A stretch of 64,000 bases of DNA from an uncultured Lachnospiraceae bacterium (GCA_944381575.1 CALWLS010000007.1:1-64000); one strand, 5' to 3'; positions 1 through 9,073 are shown, counted from the first letter of the stretch. Notes: generated by a model not told the origin, from the letters alone. A program made the numbers and translations.

Positions 1-75
1 GTCCACTGTATGGGTTTGTTCTGATAATGCGGTTAAAATATTTTTTCTTCGTGTCCACTACTTAGGGTTCAGTTT

Positions 76-250
76 ATGCATTTTTGTACGGATTTGGCAA
101 TTTATTTTCAAAATTTAACCGTACTGCTCAAAATTTTGTACGGACCTGATAAATGCGTTTTAAAACCAGGCCGTACTGACCTGCATTTTTGTACGGACCT
201 GCTGGTCAAATCACAAAATAGCACCGTATCAGAGGCAATTTTTATTGTAA
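76..250. repeat. ~52-bp CCGTA/GTACGG tandem repeat array, locus 1
   Basis: Three degenerate units have CCGTA anchors beginning at 119, 171 and 224, spaced 52-53 bp. Each unit pairs CCGTA with a following GTACGGA, so hairpins can form (CCGTAC at 119-124 with GTACGG about 13 bp later). A 36-bp stretch at 117-152 matches 31622-31657 with only two differences. The open frames here look like repeat artefacts, so I call no gene. Function unknown. Confidence 0.75.
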
Positions 251-292
251 ATAAGTAGTCTGCATTTAATTAAGATTTATGGGCATCAATAT

Positions 293-320
293 AAAAACGG
301 GACGGCTTTGATGCCGTCCC
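293..320 (-). terminator. Rho-independent terminator
   Basis: On the minus strand GGGACGGC pairs with GCCGTCCC around a 6-nt loop, then a run of five T. It lies about 230 bp beyond the rubrerythrin stop codon and would end that transcript after the 28-bp repeat array. Confidence 0.65.
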
Positions 321-349
321 CCCCATATTCTCTACATTCAGATCCATGT

Positions 350-540
350 TAAACGTGACCTAAGTGTTCAGCGGTATTACACGCGACCTACGTGTTCAGT
401 AATATTTCCTGTGGCCTAAATGTTCAGCAGTATCACCTGCAATCTACGTGTGCAGCGGTATTACCCGCAGCCTATGTGTTTGCCGCTGCTATCCACGATC
501 TAAAACCGCTATTATCCACGATCTAAGTGTTCGGGGAATA
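350..540. repeat. 28-bp degenerate tandem repeat array downstream of rbr
   Basis: A CTA anchor recurs at 360, 388, 416, 444, 472 and 500, exactly 28 bp apart, then at 523 after a shortened unit. The consensus resembles CCTAAGTGTTCAGCGGTATT with many substitutions. The array ends about 10 bp from the rubrerythrin stop codon and would be transcribed as its 3' untranslated region. There are no unique spacers, so it is not CRISPR. Confidence 0.8.
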
Positions 541-548
541 ATTAATTA

Positions 549-1085
549 TCAATAGTTCTCGCAGCGGATCTCGAAGTAGCTCTGCGGATGTGCACATACA
601 GGGCATACCTCTGGAGCCGATGTTCCAACGATGATGTGTCCGCAGTTGCGGCACTCCCAGATCTTGACCTCGCTCTTTTTAAATACCTCTGCCATCTCAA
701 CATTCTTAAGAAGCGCGCGGTATCTCTCCTCATGGGCCTTCTCTATGGCAGCCACCATGCGGAACTTTGCCGCAAGCTCAGGAAAGCCCTCCTCATCGGC
801 AGTCTTTGCGAAGCCGTCGTACATATCCGTCCACTCGTAGTTCTCTCCCTCTGCTGCCGCCTTGAGGTTAGCTGCGGTATCACCGATACCCTCCAGCTCC
901 TTGAACCACATCTTGGCGTGCTCCTTCTCGTTGTCAGCTGTCTTTAAGAACAGCGCCGAGATCTGCTCATAGCCTTCCTTCTTTGCTACTGAAGCGAAAT
1001 ATGTATATTTGTTCCTTGCCTGAGACTCGCCTGCAAATGCAGCCTCAAGGTTTTTCTCTGTCTGTGTTCCAGCGTACTTACTCAT
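549..1085 (-). CDS. rbr: Rubrerythrin
   Basis: Cytoplasmic non-haem di-iron peroxidase that reduces hydrogen peroxide in anaerobes, usually with electrons from rubredoxin or NADH-dependent partners. Residues 1-140 form the ferritin-like four-helix domain, with Glu-bearing motifs GESQARN near residue 19 and EKAHEERY near 114. Residues 143-175 are a rubredoxin-like Fe site with two Cys pairs (CRNCG and CPVCA). The 178-residue length fits the family. The start follows AGGAGG at 6 nt. A consensus promoter and a PerR-like operator lie upstream, which fits peroxide induction. It appears monocistronic. Confidence 0.96.
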   Translation of the reverse strand: MSKYAGTQTEKNLEAAFAGESQARNKYTYFASVAKKEGYEQISALFLKTADNEKEHAKMWFKELEGIGDTAANLKAAAEGENYEWTDMYDGFAKTADEEGFPELAAKFRMVAAIEKAHEERYRALLKNVEMAEVFKKSEVKIWECRNCGHIIVGTSAPEVCPVCAHPQSYFEIRCENY

Positions 1086-1183
1086 GATATTCCTCCTAAC
1101 ATTTCCGGATGCCCCGGCATCCTTGCAAATGATAAAAATGTGCCCGCCTGAAAATAAAATTAAACAAAATAAATTGTGTTCAA

Positions 1184-1202
1184 AATTAGATTCATTCTAA
1201 TT
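1184..1202 (-). promoter_or_regulatory. PerR/Fur-like operator upstream of rbr
   Basis: A 19-bp inverted repeat with arms AATTAGA and TCTAATT around five bases resembles the PerR box (TTATAAT-N-ATTATAA type). It lies just downstream of the -10 element of the rbr promoter, where a bound repressor would block transcription. The regulator's identity is inferred from the motif and the target gene. Confidence 0.65.
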
Positions 1203-1205
1203 GTT

Positions 1206-1234
1206 ATTATATGCCCTTTTTGCTTCTTTGTCAA
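1206..1234 (-). promoter_or_regulatory. Consensus sigma-A promoter of rbr
   Basis: TTGACA (1234-1229), a 17-bp spacer and TATAAT (1211-1206) on the minus strand: a perfect match at both hexamers. It drives rbr, whose ATG is at 1085. Confidence 0.85.
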
Positions 1235-1343
1235 ATTATATATAGTTTTTTACGACATCATGGGCAGTTTAATCAATACCGTTTTTGTAAACCGCGCATG
1301 TTTCGCATTTCCATGATTATGCCGATTATTCCATGCCAATACC

Positions 1344-2588
1344 TTATCTCCTGCGGTTTTTCCTGTAGAGATACTGTATGCCTATAAATGTCGGTATGCA
1401 AAGCAATGCGTAGCCCATGAATATCGGCCTGTAGGAGCCGCCGATAAGATCAGCGATGACACCCGGCAGGAAATCAAATCCCACCATGCCCACATACAGG
1501 CATATCTGCATGATCTGCACCGCGCGGTCATTCTGATCCTCACTCGTAAGGTCCCAGCCCCAGGAAACAAAGCCCACACTGGCAAGAGGAGAGCCAAAGC
1601 CCAGCAAGGCTATGGCCACCAAAAGCACGGCCGTATTATGCACGAATAATGTCATAAGGCTTATGCCCACAAAAAGCGCCACAAAATACAGCGTATTGCA
1701 GGCGTAGGAAGAGAACTTTTCCGAGAGGGCTCCGAAGCACATCTTACCGGTACCCACCGAAAGTCCTGTAACTGAGAGCACAAGGGCTATATCCTCCGCC
1801 GAAACGCCTTCAAAGCTTAAGAACAGTGACAGGTAGCTGTAGCTCGTACAGCAAATTATGCCTATGGCTATACATACGGCTCCAAGTATTGCCCAGTCGA
1901 TATTTTCAAGCTTGCCTCTCTCTGAGGCGTCACGTTTATCCGCATCGGCCTCACTGCGGCTTCCGTAAGGCTCGCAGCCCATCTCCTCCGGAGAATTGCG
2001 CATGAGAATGATGGCGATGACCGTCACGGCAAATACTATGGCAGCATTTACAGTAAAGCCCGCCCTTAAGGATACGCCTTCAATTATATTTGTCAGCACC
2101 GAAGGAAGCCCTAAGAGTCCAACGCTTCCCGCAAGAACCGTTATGCTCATGGCAAGCTTTCTTTTTTTATTGAACCACAGCCTTAAGGCCATGGACACCG
2201 GAATGTTGGTACCAAAACCGCTGCCAAGGCCCAGGAGCACCCCTGACAAAAGGAACATCGGAAATGTCTCCGAATAACCAAATAACAGGAAGCTTCCTCC
2301 GCAGAGTATGGAGGCCACCAGCATTCCGATCCTTATGGAAAATACCTTATAATAAAAGCTGCAGACCACCACCGCCAGCAGCGACATTATGGATCTTGTG
2401 GTAAGGATGAAGGACATCTGGGTATTAGTGATGCCGTACATGTCCTTGATGAAAGGCTGATACAGCGAGAACATGCTGCCAGTGATGCCGTTATTTCCGT
2501 ACATGATGAGGGTACAGGCGATACAGACTATCCAGGCATAGTGGATGCCGAAAAGCGTGCCTTTGCTGCTCGATCTTGCGTCTGACAT
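1344..2588 (-). CDS. MFS transporter, OFA-like (paralogue 1)
   Basis: Twelve-helix major facilitator superfamily permease of 414 residues. The N-terminus (GIHYAWIVCIACTL) and the layout resemble oxalate/formate-antiporter-type MFS proteins, which carry small carboxylates. The substrate cannot be read from sequence. A cytoplasmic loop near residues 205-228 separates the two six-helix halves. It closely parallels the next gene upstream, including GIHYAWIV, NTQMS, SITVLAGSV and FLPGVIADLIGGSY motifs, so the pair is a tandem duplication. The start is preceded by GGGG at 9 nt. Confidence 0.85.
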   Translation of the reverse strand: MSDARSSSKGTLFGIHYAWIVCIACTLIMYGNNGITGSMFSLYQPFIKDMYGITNTQMSFILTTRSIMSLLAVVVCSFYYKVFSIRIGMLVASILCGGSFLLFGYSETFPMFLLSGVLLGLGSGFGTNIPVSMALRLWFNKKRKLAMSITVLAGSVGLLGLPSVLTNIIEGVSLRAGFTVNAAIVFAVTVIAIILMRNSPEEMGCEPYGSRSEADADKRDASERGKLENIDWAILGAVCIAIGIICCTSYSYLSLFLSFEGVSAEDIALVLSVTGLSVGTGKMCFGALSEKFSSYACNTLYFVALFVGISLMTLFVHNTAVLLVAIALLGFGSPLASVGFVSWGWDLTSEDQNDRAVQIMQICLYVGMVGFDFLPGVIADLIGGSYRPIFMGYALLCIPTFIGIQYLYRKNRRR

Positions 2589-2740
2589 AAATAAAACCCC
2601 GTCTGAAAGCGATAAAACAAATGAAATAACAGTAATTACCCCTATTGTCTTATAATATCGTTTTCAAACGGAGTTGGCCAAAGCTAACATTCGTCCCATC
2701 CATGCATATATGGCATTTATAGCCATAACCCTGCATAAAT

Positions 2741-4189
2741 TCAGGCTCTCTTTTTGAAGCTTTTTCTGTAGAGATACTGTATGGCGAAGAATGTAGGAAG
2801 GCTTAGCAGTGCGTAACCGATGTATACCGGCTTGTATGAGCCTCCTATGAGATCGGCTATGACTCCCGGCAGGAAGTTAAAGCCCACCATGCCTATATAT
2901 AAGCATATCTGCATGAGCTGCACCGCCCGGTCGTTCTGCTCATGGCTCGTAAGATCCCATACCCAGGAGACGGCCCCGACGCTGCCTATAGGCGATCCGA
3001 AGCCCATTACCGCCACGGAGATAAAAAGTATGGCGGTATTCTGCGGGAACAGGGCCATTGCGCCTATGCCAAGGAAAAGCGCAGTAAAATACAGCCTGTT
3101 GCAGGCATAGGACGAGAACTTTTCCGAAAGCCAGCCGTAGGCGAACTTACCAATGGCAACGGAAACGCCTGTCACCGTAAGCAGCACCGCGATGGTGTGC
3201 GAGGAAACTCCCTCGTGGCTCAAGAAAAGTGAAAAATAACTGTAGCTGGTCATACAGATGATGCCGACCGCAATGTATATGGCGCTGAAAATGATCCAGT
3301 CACCGTGTTCCAGCGAACCTCTCTCGGAGGCCGAAGCCGCTAAGCTTCCTTCAGCGTCCCCCGCGGCCTGTCCGCTGCCATTTCCCGCAGCACCTCCCGC
3401 GGTCCCGCTCCCGGCATTTCCAGCGGTATCTGCTGCGGCGTTTCCTGCGGCGTCTGTCTCTCCAACTCCGTAAGGCTCGCAGCCTATGTCAGACGGAGCG
3501 TTCCTCATGAGCAGAAACGACAATATCGTAACCGCTAAAACACAGGCGGCATTTACATTAAAACCGGCCCTTAAGGATACATTTTCAATGATCCCGGTAA
3601 ATACGGAAGGTATGCCCATCAGGGAAACGCTGCCTGCAAGGACCGTGATGCTCATGGCCACCTTCCTGCGCTTTTCAAACCAGTTGGCAAGGGCCATGCA
3701 GACGGGTATGTTGGTGCCAAGGCCGTTGCCGAAGCCTAACAGCACTCCGCACATAAAAAACTCCCCGAAGTCGTCGGCAAATCCAAATAGGAAAAAGCTT
3801 GCAAAGCATAAGAGCGACGCTAACAGCATTCCCGTCCTTATGGAAAAAAACCTGTAATACTTAACGCTGACCACCGCCGAAACGAGGGCTGTTATGGATT
3901 TTACCGTGAGGATCAGGGACATCTGGGTATTGGTGACACCGTACTTATCCATGATAAAGGGCTGATACACCGAAAACATGGAATCGGTTATGCCGCTGTT
4001 TCCGAATATGGCAAGGGCACAGGCCGTGCAGACTATCCAGGCGTAATGGATACCGAGTATGGTCTTACCTGAAGCACTTCTTACAGCAGCCTTTTTTACA
4101 GCTGCCTTTGCCCCCTTAACCTTATCCTCCGCCTTATTACCTTGAAATCCTGCCGATAAATTACCTGCCCCATCTATGCTGCGAGTCAT
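2741..4189 (-). CDS. MFS transporter, OFA-like (paralogue 2, with Ala/Gly loop)
   Basis: Second OFA-like MFS permease, 482 residues, paralogous to the downstream neighbour across all twelve helices. It differs by an N-terminal Lys/Ala-rich extension of about 40 residues and by a central loop (about residues 240-295) expanded with Ala, Gly and Asp low-complexity sequence. The loop encoded at about 3320-3470 is more G+C-rich than its surroundings, consistent with slippage expansion. Substrate unknown; the family suggests an organic acid. There are 152 bp between its stop and the next gene's start. Confidence 0.83.
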   Translation of the reverse strand: MTRSIDGAGNLSAGFQGNKAEDKVKGAKAAVKKAAVRSASGKTILGIHYAWIVCTACALAIFGNSGITDSMFSVYQPFIMDKYGVTNTQMSLILTVKSITALVSAVVSVKYYRFFSIRTGMLLASLLCFASFFLFGFADDFGEFFMCGVLLGFGNGLGTNIPVCMALANWFEKRRKVAMSITVLAGSVSLMGIPSVFTGIIENVSLRAGFNVNAACVLAVTILSFLLMRNAPSDIGCEPYGVGETDAAGNAAADTAGNAGSGTAGGAAGNGSGQAAGDAEGSLAASASERGSLEHGDWIIFSAIYIAVGIICMTSYSYFSLFLSHEGVSSHTIAVLLTVTGVSVAIGKFAYGWLSEKFSSYACNRLYFTALFLGIGAMALFPQNTAILFISVAVMGFGSPIGSVGAVSWVWDLTSHEQNDRAVQLMQICLYIGMVGFNFLPGVIADLIGGSYKPVYIGYALLSLPTFFAIQYLYRKSFKKRA

Positions 4190-4497
4190 TTCTGATCATA
4201 AATCTCCCAAATAAAAAATACCGGACGCCTTAAGCGCTGATACCTTAAATGGAATCTAAAAAATGCACTAAAAGGCTCTCCGATATTTAATTATATTGCC
4301 ATGAGGGGCTGTTATCCGCAGCTAACATCGTTTATAGCTCATTCTTATCCGTTAAGGATATCCATAACTAAGCGTAAACGTCCGCGCCGATATTTCAGAC
4401 ATGCCTTCCGAAGATATTTCGCAGACATTCCACGCACCTTCCGTGATGACAGTTCCGCTGTTTATCAGGTGCTTACCGGCTCTCCAAGCTATTTTCG
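4190..4497. other. Intergenic region, no gene seen
   Basis: About 300 bp between an MFS gene and a MATE gene, both minus strand. The only notable structure is a short duplication: GGCTCTCCAAGCT occurs in the MATE stop-codon region (about 4511-4523) and again at about 4480-4492, as if the 3' end of the MATE gene was partly duplicated. No convincing terminator or ORF. Confidence 0.4.
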
Positions 4498-5865
4498 TCA
4501 GGCCTTTACAGGCTCTCCAAGCTTTTTAAGCATGCGCCGGCCCACAGTCAGATAAAACAGCACCGTTACAAAGGGTCCGAAGGTATCGGATATGGGCTCG
4601 CTGTAAAAGATATTGATGACATCGAACATGGCCGGTATGGTAAATACCGCGATAAAAAATGCGGCCTTTCTTGCTCCGGAAAGGAAAAACGCATATTTGA
4701 ACACTCCCATGGCCGTGAATCCGTCCACTATCGTGTACTGCACAGCAAGGAGCGGCACCGCAAGGGAATACATTCTTATGATACGCCTGGTCATCTCTAT
4801 ATACTCCGGCTCCCTCGTAAATATCATTATGAAATACTGAGGTATGAGCTGGGCTATCAGGAACATTATCGTACAGAACACAAGCCCTATAAATAATATC
4901 CATCTCTGGGCGCGCTTTATCTTGTCAGGCCTTCTTGCGCCGTAATTATATCCCAGTATGGCCTGGGCGCCCCCGGTGATGCCGCTTAACGGCATGGTAA
5001 TAATCAGCATGAAGGACTGAAGTATGGCGTTACAGGTAAGGAGCATATCTCCCCTCGCCCCGCTGCCGTATTTGGTGATCATGGAGTTTAAGGCAATGAG
5101 CATCACATTATCAAAGGCAATGATAAGGAAGGGCGTAAAGCCTACAAGGCAGACATTTCCAATGATCTTAAGCTCCGGCTTCCTTATGCGTATCCTTAAA
5201 GCCGGCTTATCGCTGAAGAGAAAGCTCAGCACATAAATGCAGCTTGCCAGCTGGGAGAGGACGGTGGCAATGGCAGCTCCCGCTACATTCATATGAAATA
5301 CAAATATAAATATCGGATCCAGTATGATATTGAGCACTGCTCCTATGACCACGGAACGCATGCCGACCTTGGAGTATCCCTGGCAGGTGATGAAGGAATT
5401 CATTCCCGTCGCAAGTATGGCAAATACCGTACCCGAAAGATAAAAGGTTATATACTCATCCGCGTATGGAAATGTAGCCTCCGAGGCCCCGAACCACCAG
5501 AGCAGCCTGTCCTTTAATATAAATGCCGCCACCATGGCTGTCGCTGCTATAGCCGTCAGGAATATAAAACAGGTGGAGAGTATATTTTCAGCCTCATCCT
5601 CTCTTTTTGCGCCGAGCCTTATGCTCACAAGAGGACCTCCGCCCATGCCGACCAACAGGGCAAGGGCTGAGATCATGGTGACTATGGGACCGCAGACTCC
5701 CACGCCTGCGAGAGCAATCTCTCCTATACCCTCAATATTTCCTATATACATCCTGTCCACTATACTGTACAGAACGCTGACAAACTGGGCGATCATGCTC
5801 GGCATGGCAAGGCTGAACACAAGATCCCTGATATTATCGCTGCCAAGATCATTTGTCAATTTCAT
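4498..5865 (-). CDS. MATE family efflux transporter (copy 1)
   Basis: Multidrug and toxin extrusion-type cation-coupled exporter, about 455 residues and twelve predicted helices, in the inner membrane. Typical MATE features are the N-terminal PSMIAQFVSVLYSIVDRMYIG segment and the mid-protein GGAQAILGYNYGARRPDKIKRA motif. I chose the internal ATG (5865) over the longest frame (5931) because a GGGTGGG-type ribosome site lies just before it and the upstream 22 residues are not family-like. It is one of three MATE genes in the window; all belong to different branches by eye. Substrate unknown. Confidence 0.88.
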   Translation of the reverse strand: MKLTNDLGSDNIRDLVFSLAMPSMIAQFVSVLYSIVDRMYIGNIEGIGEIALAGVGVCGPIVTMISALALLVGMGGGPLVSIRLGAKREDEAENILSTCFIFLTAIAATAMVAAFILKDRLLWWFGASEATFPYADEYITFYLSGTVFAILATGMNSFITCQGYSKVGMRSVVIGAVLNIILDPIFIFVFHMNVAGAAIATVLSQLASCIYVLSFLFSDKPALRIRIRKPELKIIGNVCLVGFTPFLIIAFDNVMLIALNSMITKYGSGARGDMLLTCNAILQSFMLIITMPLSGITGGAQAILGYNYGARRPDKIKRAQRWILFIGLVFCTIMFLIAQLIPQYFIMIFTREPEYIEMTRRIIRMYSLAVPLLAVQYTIVDGFTAMGVFKYAFFLSGARKAAFFIAVFTIPAMFDVINIFYSEPISDTFGPFVTVLFYLTVGRRMLKKLGEPVKA

Positions 5866-6033
5866 ACTGTTTCCCACCCCGTATTTAATGCAAACTGACG
5901 AGATTATAAGCCCGCGGCGCGGATAATACAAGCCGTAGCGATATTCTTTGCAAAAATATATATCTCCAGCTTTTTCAGGCTGCGCACTCCGTCACTTTGC
6001 AGTGCTAAAAATCAAAATGCAAGGCGCACCTCC

Positions 6034-6071
6034 AAAAAATTCAGCGGATACCCTTTAGTGGATATCCGCTG
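6034..6071 (-). terminator. Rho-independent terminator of the CNNM/CorC-like gene
   Basis: Minus-strand stem CAGCGGATA / TATCCGCTG with a partly paired inner loop, followed by AATTTTTT. It lies 28 bp after the stop codon at 6099. Confidence 0.8.
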
Positions 6072-6098
6072 TGATCTGTCAAAGTATTGATATATTTA

Positions 6099-7454
6099 TC
6101 AGAATGTCGGCTGCGGTGCCTCTTCAAGATCCTCCGCCTTAGGCTTTAACGTCATCTTGAGCCTTGTGATGACTCTGTCCTTGACCTCCTCAACAAGGTA
6201 ATCCGCCTCCTCGTCGCTTATCTTGATGGAGCACTCGCCATCCGAAGGAATGTAGTCAAGAAGCTCGATGACATAACCGCTGATGGTGTCATATTCGCTC
6301 TCTATCTTAGTGTGCAGCTCCTCGTTGATATCGTTGATGAGGGTCCAGCCCATGATCTCATAGCAGTCGGAGCTGAGCTTCCTGATCGGCACCTCGACCT
6401 CCTCATAATCCTCATAGATATCTCCGACGATCTCCTCCACGAGATCCTCCATGGTAACCATACCGCAGACTCCGCCGTACTCGTCCACTACTATGGCCAC
6501 CTTACTCTTATTTTCCTGCATTCCCTGGAACACGGCGTCCGTCTTCATGTTCTCATAGACGAAGTAAGCCGGCTTAATCAGGCTGCGGACATTGACGTTA
6601 TAGAAGCTGCCTTCCTCCTTGGCCCTGATGGCAAAGTCCTTCATGCTTATGATTCCGATAATGTTGTCAATATTGTCATCATAAACAGGAATGCGGCTGT
6701 GCCTTGAGGTAAGGAGCCCGTCGATATACTCGTTGACCGGTGTCTGAAGGTCTACTGCAACCATATCCTGACGTGTGGTCATGACCTCGCGGACCTTTTT
6801 ATCGTCAAATGAGAATATCGAGGTGATCATGTCCTTTTCGATATCGTTAAACACGCCGGTCTCCGTTCCGGTCTCTATCATCGACTTGATCTCCTCCTCG
6901 GAGACGTCGGCCTCGAGATTTTCATGGTAGAGATGGAACAGCTTTAAGAACCCGTTGGTACTTGCCGATAACAGCCATATGAACGGGGACAGGATCTTGG
7001 ATAAGAACCATATCGGTCCCACGCACATCATACTGAACTGCTCCGAATACAGTATTGCTACCCGCTTTGGAACAAGCTCACCAAAAACAAGGTTGAAGTA
7101 CGCGAGTATGATCGTGACAACAACGTTGGAAATGCTTAAGCTGTATGGGATACCGTACTCCGCAAGCTTAGCGCCCAGCACCTGTGAGATACTGTTTGCC
7201 GCAAAGGCGGAGGATGCGAATCCTGCCAATGTAATGGCTACCTGGATAGTAGATAAGAACTTGGTGGAATCACCCGACAGGCTGTCAATGAGCTTGGCCT
7301 TCCTGTTGCCTTCCTCAGCAAGCTTCCTGATCTTGATCTTGTTGACTGAGACAACGGCCATCTCTGACCCAGCAAAAAATGCATTGATAAGTGTGAGAAT
7401 TACTAAGACAGCAAGCTGAAAGCCTAAACTGCCCGCTCCCGGATCTGCGTCCAT
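6099..7454 (-). CDS. CNNM/CorC-family membrane protein (hemolysin C-like)
   Basis: 451-residue integral membrane protein. An N-terminal CNNM (DUF21) domain with several helices (about residues 8-190) contains NAFFAGSEMAVVSVNK. A CBS-domain pair (about 205-330) includes MVAVDLQTP and IIGIISMKDFA, and a C-terminal CorC_HlyC domain (about 345-430) follows. Family members are linked to Mg2+/Co2+ efflux or homeostasis; the name hemolysin is historical. The start follows GGAGG at 9 nt. It is probably transcribed alone, with its own terminator. Confidence 0.9.
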   Translation of the reverse strand: MDADPGAGSLGFQLAVLVILTLINAFFAGSEMAVVSVNKIKIRKLAEEGNRKAKLIDSLSGDSTKFLSTIQVAITLAGFASSAFAANSISQVLGAKLAEYGIPYSLSISNVVVTIILAYFNLVFGELVPKRVAILYSEQFSMMCVGPIWFLSKILSPFIWLLSASTNGFLKLFHLYHENLEADVSEEEIKSMIETGTETGVFNDIEKDMITSIFSFDDKKVREVMTTRQDMVAVDLQTPVNEYIDGLLTSRHSRIPVYDDNIDNIIGIISMKDFAIRAKEEGSFYNVNVRSLIKPAYFVYENMKTDAVFQGMQENKSKVAIVVDEYGGVCGMVTMEDLVEEIVGDIYEDYEEVEVPIRKLSSDCYEIMGWTLINDINEELHTKIESEYDTISGYVIELLDYIPSDGECSIKISDEEADYLVEEVKDRVITRLKMTLKPKAEDLEEAPQPTF

Positions 7455-7629
7455 TAAATAAAACCTCCTGAATATTTACCGCCCGTAACGTCAGCCTTAA
7501 GGCATCATAAACTGCCCTTAAGACCGCGCCCATACAGCGGCTTAAAATTTGATATACTGAGTTATAATAACATATTTTCAGCCCGTTGCATAGATATATA
7601 ATTAGCGATCCGCATTTACGATTTTTTAT

Positions 7630-8958
7630 CTATAAAAACGGCACATAATATGCCGGAAGCATCAGCACATCCCTGTCCTTCTGCATGTCCTTAGTATAAA
7701 TAAGATACTTTTCACCTATACGGTCTGAGTATTTCTCTGAAAACCTGTCAAGTGAGGCATGGGTCCTGTACCCTGATGATTTTACCTCTACAGGGCATAT
7801 TTTATTTTTTCTTGCCAGTATAAAATCTATCTCATAATTGCGCCTTGTGTTTTCATTGAAGAAAGTATGATAAAACAGCTCATTGCCATTTGCAGTAAGC
7901 ATCTGCGCCACTATATTTTCATACATGTAACCGAGATTTGCATTTAATTTATCATTCAGCAGTTTTTCATAAATGATATTTTCGGTAAATGCCCTGTCTT
8001 TGAATGCAAGTGTCGTAAAAAGTCCGGTATCGGCAAGAAACAGTTTGAATCTCGAGATGTCCTTATGTGTTGAAAGTCCTGCGTTGGGATCATTTGCATG
8101 ATAGGCGGCAATAACTGTTTTTGAGTCCGTCATCTCTGCTACCAGCTCTGCTACGCTTCCGGCCCTTTCACCGTCGAGTACGCTGGATACCTGGTATCTT
8201 GAAGCATTTTTGTTAAGCTCAGCCGGAATAGCGTCGAACATCATTCCTATCCTGCCTGTAATGTCTATCTTCCTGAAATCATCCTCATACAGATTGATGA
8301 TATCTCTCTTTATATCGTCTATTCTGCGGAAGTTATTTGTATTTAGATATTCATTTACAGCCTGGGGCATTCCTCCCACCAGCATGTAAAGCCTGAAATC
8401 CCTCATCTGCTTACGATGAAGCTTATCCCCCAGCGGTCTCCGGCTCTCCAAAAACTGGCGCAGCATATCAGCCGTAACAGTATCTCCCAAAGCCCACATA
8501 AATTCCTCATAATCCATAGGGTACATGCTTATCTTCCTCTCCTCACTCGGAATAAGGATGTCCTTTACATTTTTCCTGATGGATATGAGTGAACCGGTTT
8601 CTATGTAATCGTATCTGCCGTCCTTTACAAGGGTCTTTATCGCCTGCCTGGCGCGCGGAAACAGCTGGACTTCGTCAAATATTATAAGTGAATCTCTGAC
8701 AACAAGATCTGTCTTAAACTGCAGCTGCAGCTGCAGAAAAAAATAATTCAGATCGGAAATGTCGTCAAACAGCTCCCTTACGCCTGATGAGGCAGTTGAA
8801 AAATCTATCAGTATATAACTCTTATATTCATTTTTGCCGAATGCTTCCGCAACTGTTGATTTTCCTACACGCCGCGCTCCCTCTATCATCAGCGCGGTCC
8901 CGCCGCGGGATTCATTTTTCCATTCGAGCAGCTTGTCATATATCTTTCTTTTAAACAT
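7630..8958 (-). CDS. AAA ATPase with DUF4143 domain (copy 1)
   Basis: 442-residue ATPase of the widespread prokaryotic family with an N-terminal AAA domain and C-terminal DUF4143. Walker A is GARRVGKS (about residues 26-33), Walker B is SLIIFDEVQ (about 91-99). The C-terminal YEIDFILARKNK...CPVEVKSS resembles a PD-(D/E)XK nuclease core. No cellular role is established for the family. It is a paralogue of the gene at 24294. It has its own promoter, which is part of a three-unit 33-bp repeat array. The start is preceded by GGGGTG at 7 nt. Confidence 0.88.
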   Translation of the reverse strand: MFKRKIYDKLLEWKNESRGGTALMIEGARRVGKSTVAEAFGKNEYKSYILIDFSTASSGVRELFDDISDLNYFFLQLQLQFKTDLVVRDSLIIFDEVQLFPRARQAIKTLVKDGRYDYIETGSLISIRKNVKDILIPSEERKISMYPMDYEEFMWALGDTVTADMLRQFLESRRPLGDKLHRKQMRDFRLYMLVGGMPQAVNEYLNTNNFRRIDDIKRDIINLYEDDFRKIDITGRIGMMFDAIPAELNKNASRYQVSSVLDGERAGSVAELVAEMTDSKTVIAAYHANDPNAGLSTHKDISRFKLFLADTGLFTTLAFKDRAFTENIIYEKLLNDKLNANLGYMYENIVAQMLTANGNELFYHTFFNENTRRNYEIDFILARKNKICPVEVKSSGYRTHASLDRFSEKYSDRIGEKYLIYTKDMQKDRDVLMLPAYYVPFL

Positions 8959-8980
8959 GCCAAAACACCCCTTTTAAGCC

Positions 8981-9009
8981 AATATACTCAAAATCGCTGT
9001 TTTTTACAA
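8981..9009 (-). promoter_or_regulatory. Promoter of DUF4143 ATPase copy 1, embedded in the repeat
   Basis: TTGTAA (9009-9004), 17-bp spacer, TATATT (8986-8981). The spacer holds the conserved core of the proximal 33-bp repeat, so any factor binding the repeat would touch the promoter directly. Confidence 0.55.
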
Positions 9010-9073
9010 GCGGTTTTCCTGCAAAATCGCTGTTTTTATTTGGCCATATTCCTGCAAAATCGCTGTTTTTACA
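8987..9073 (-). repeat. 33-bp direct repeat array upstream of DUF4143 ATPase copy 1
   Basis: Three copies of AAAAACAGCGATTTTGCAGG (minus-strand sense; the proximal copy varies at its end) start on plus coordinates 8990, 9023 and 9056, exactly 33 bp apart. The cores are nearly identical and the intervening bases differ. The proximal copy is the spacer of the ATPase promoter and the distal copy abuts the terminator of the giant gene. Thirty-three bp is about three helical turns, so the copies face one side of DNA. Function unknown; an operator array is my inference. Confidence 0.85.

Noticed and set aside
1-60. End of an insertion sequence (GTGTCCACTAC-like text)
   Set aside because: No transposase and no matching inverted end inside the window; it may be clearer in the neighbouring sequence.
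350-540. CRISPR remnant
   Set aside because: The 28-bp units follow each other without spacers and vary throughout.
8987-9073. CRISPR array
   Set aside because: Only three units, core and spacing too short for repeat plus unique spacer, no cas genes, and the repeat lies within a promoter.
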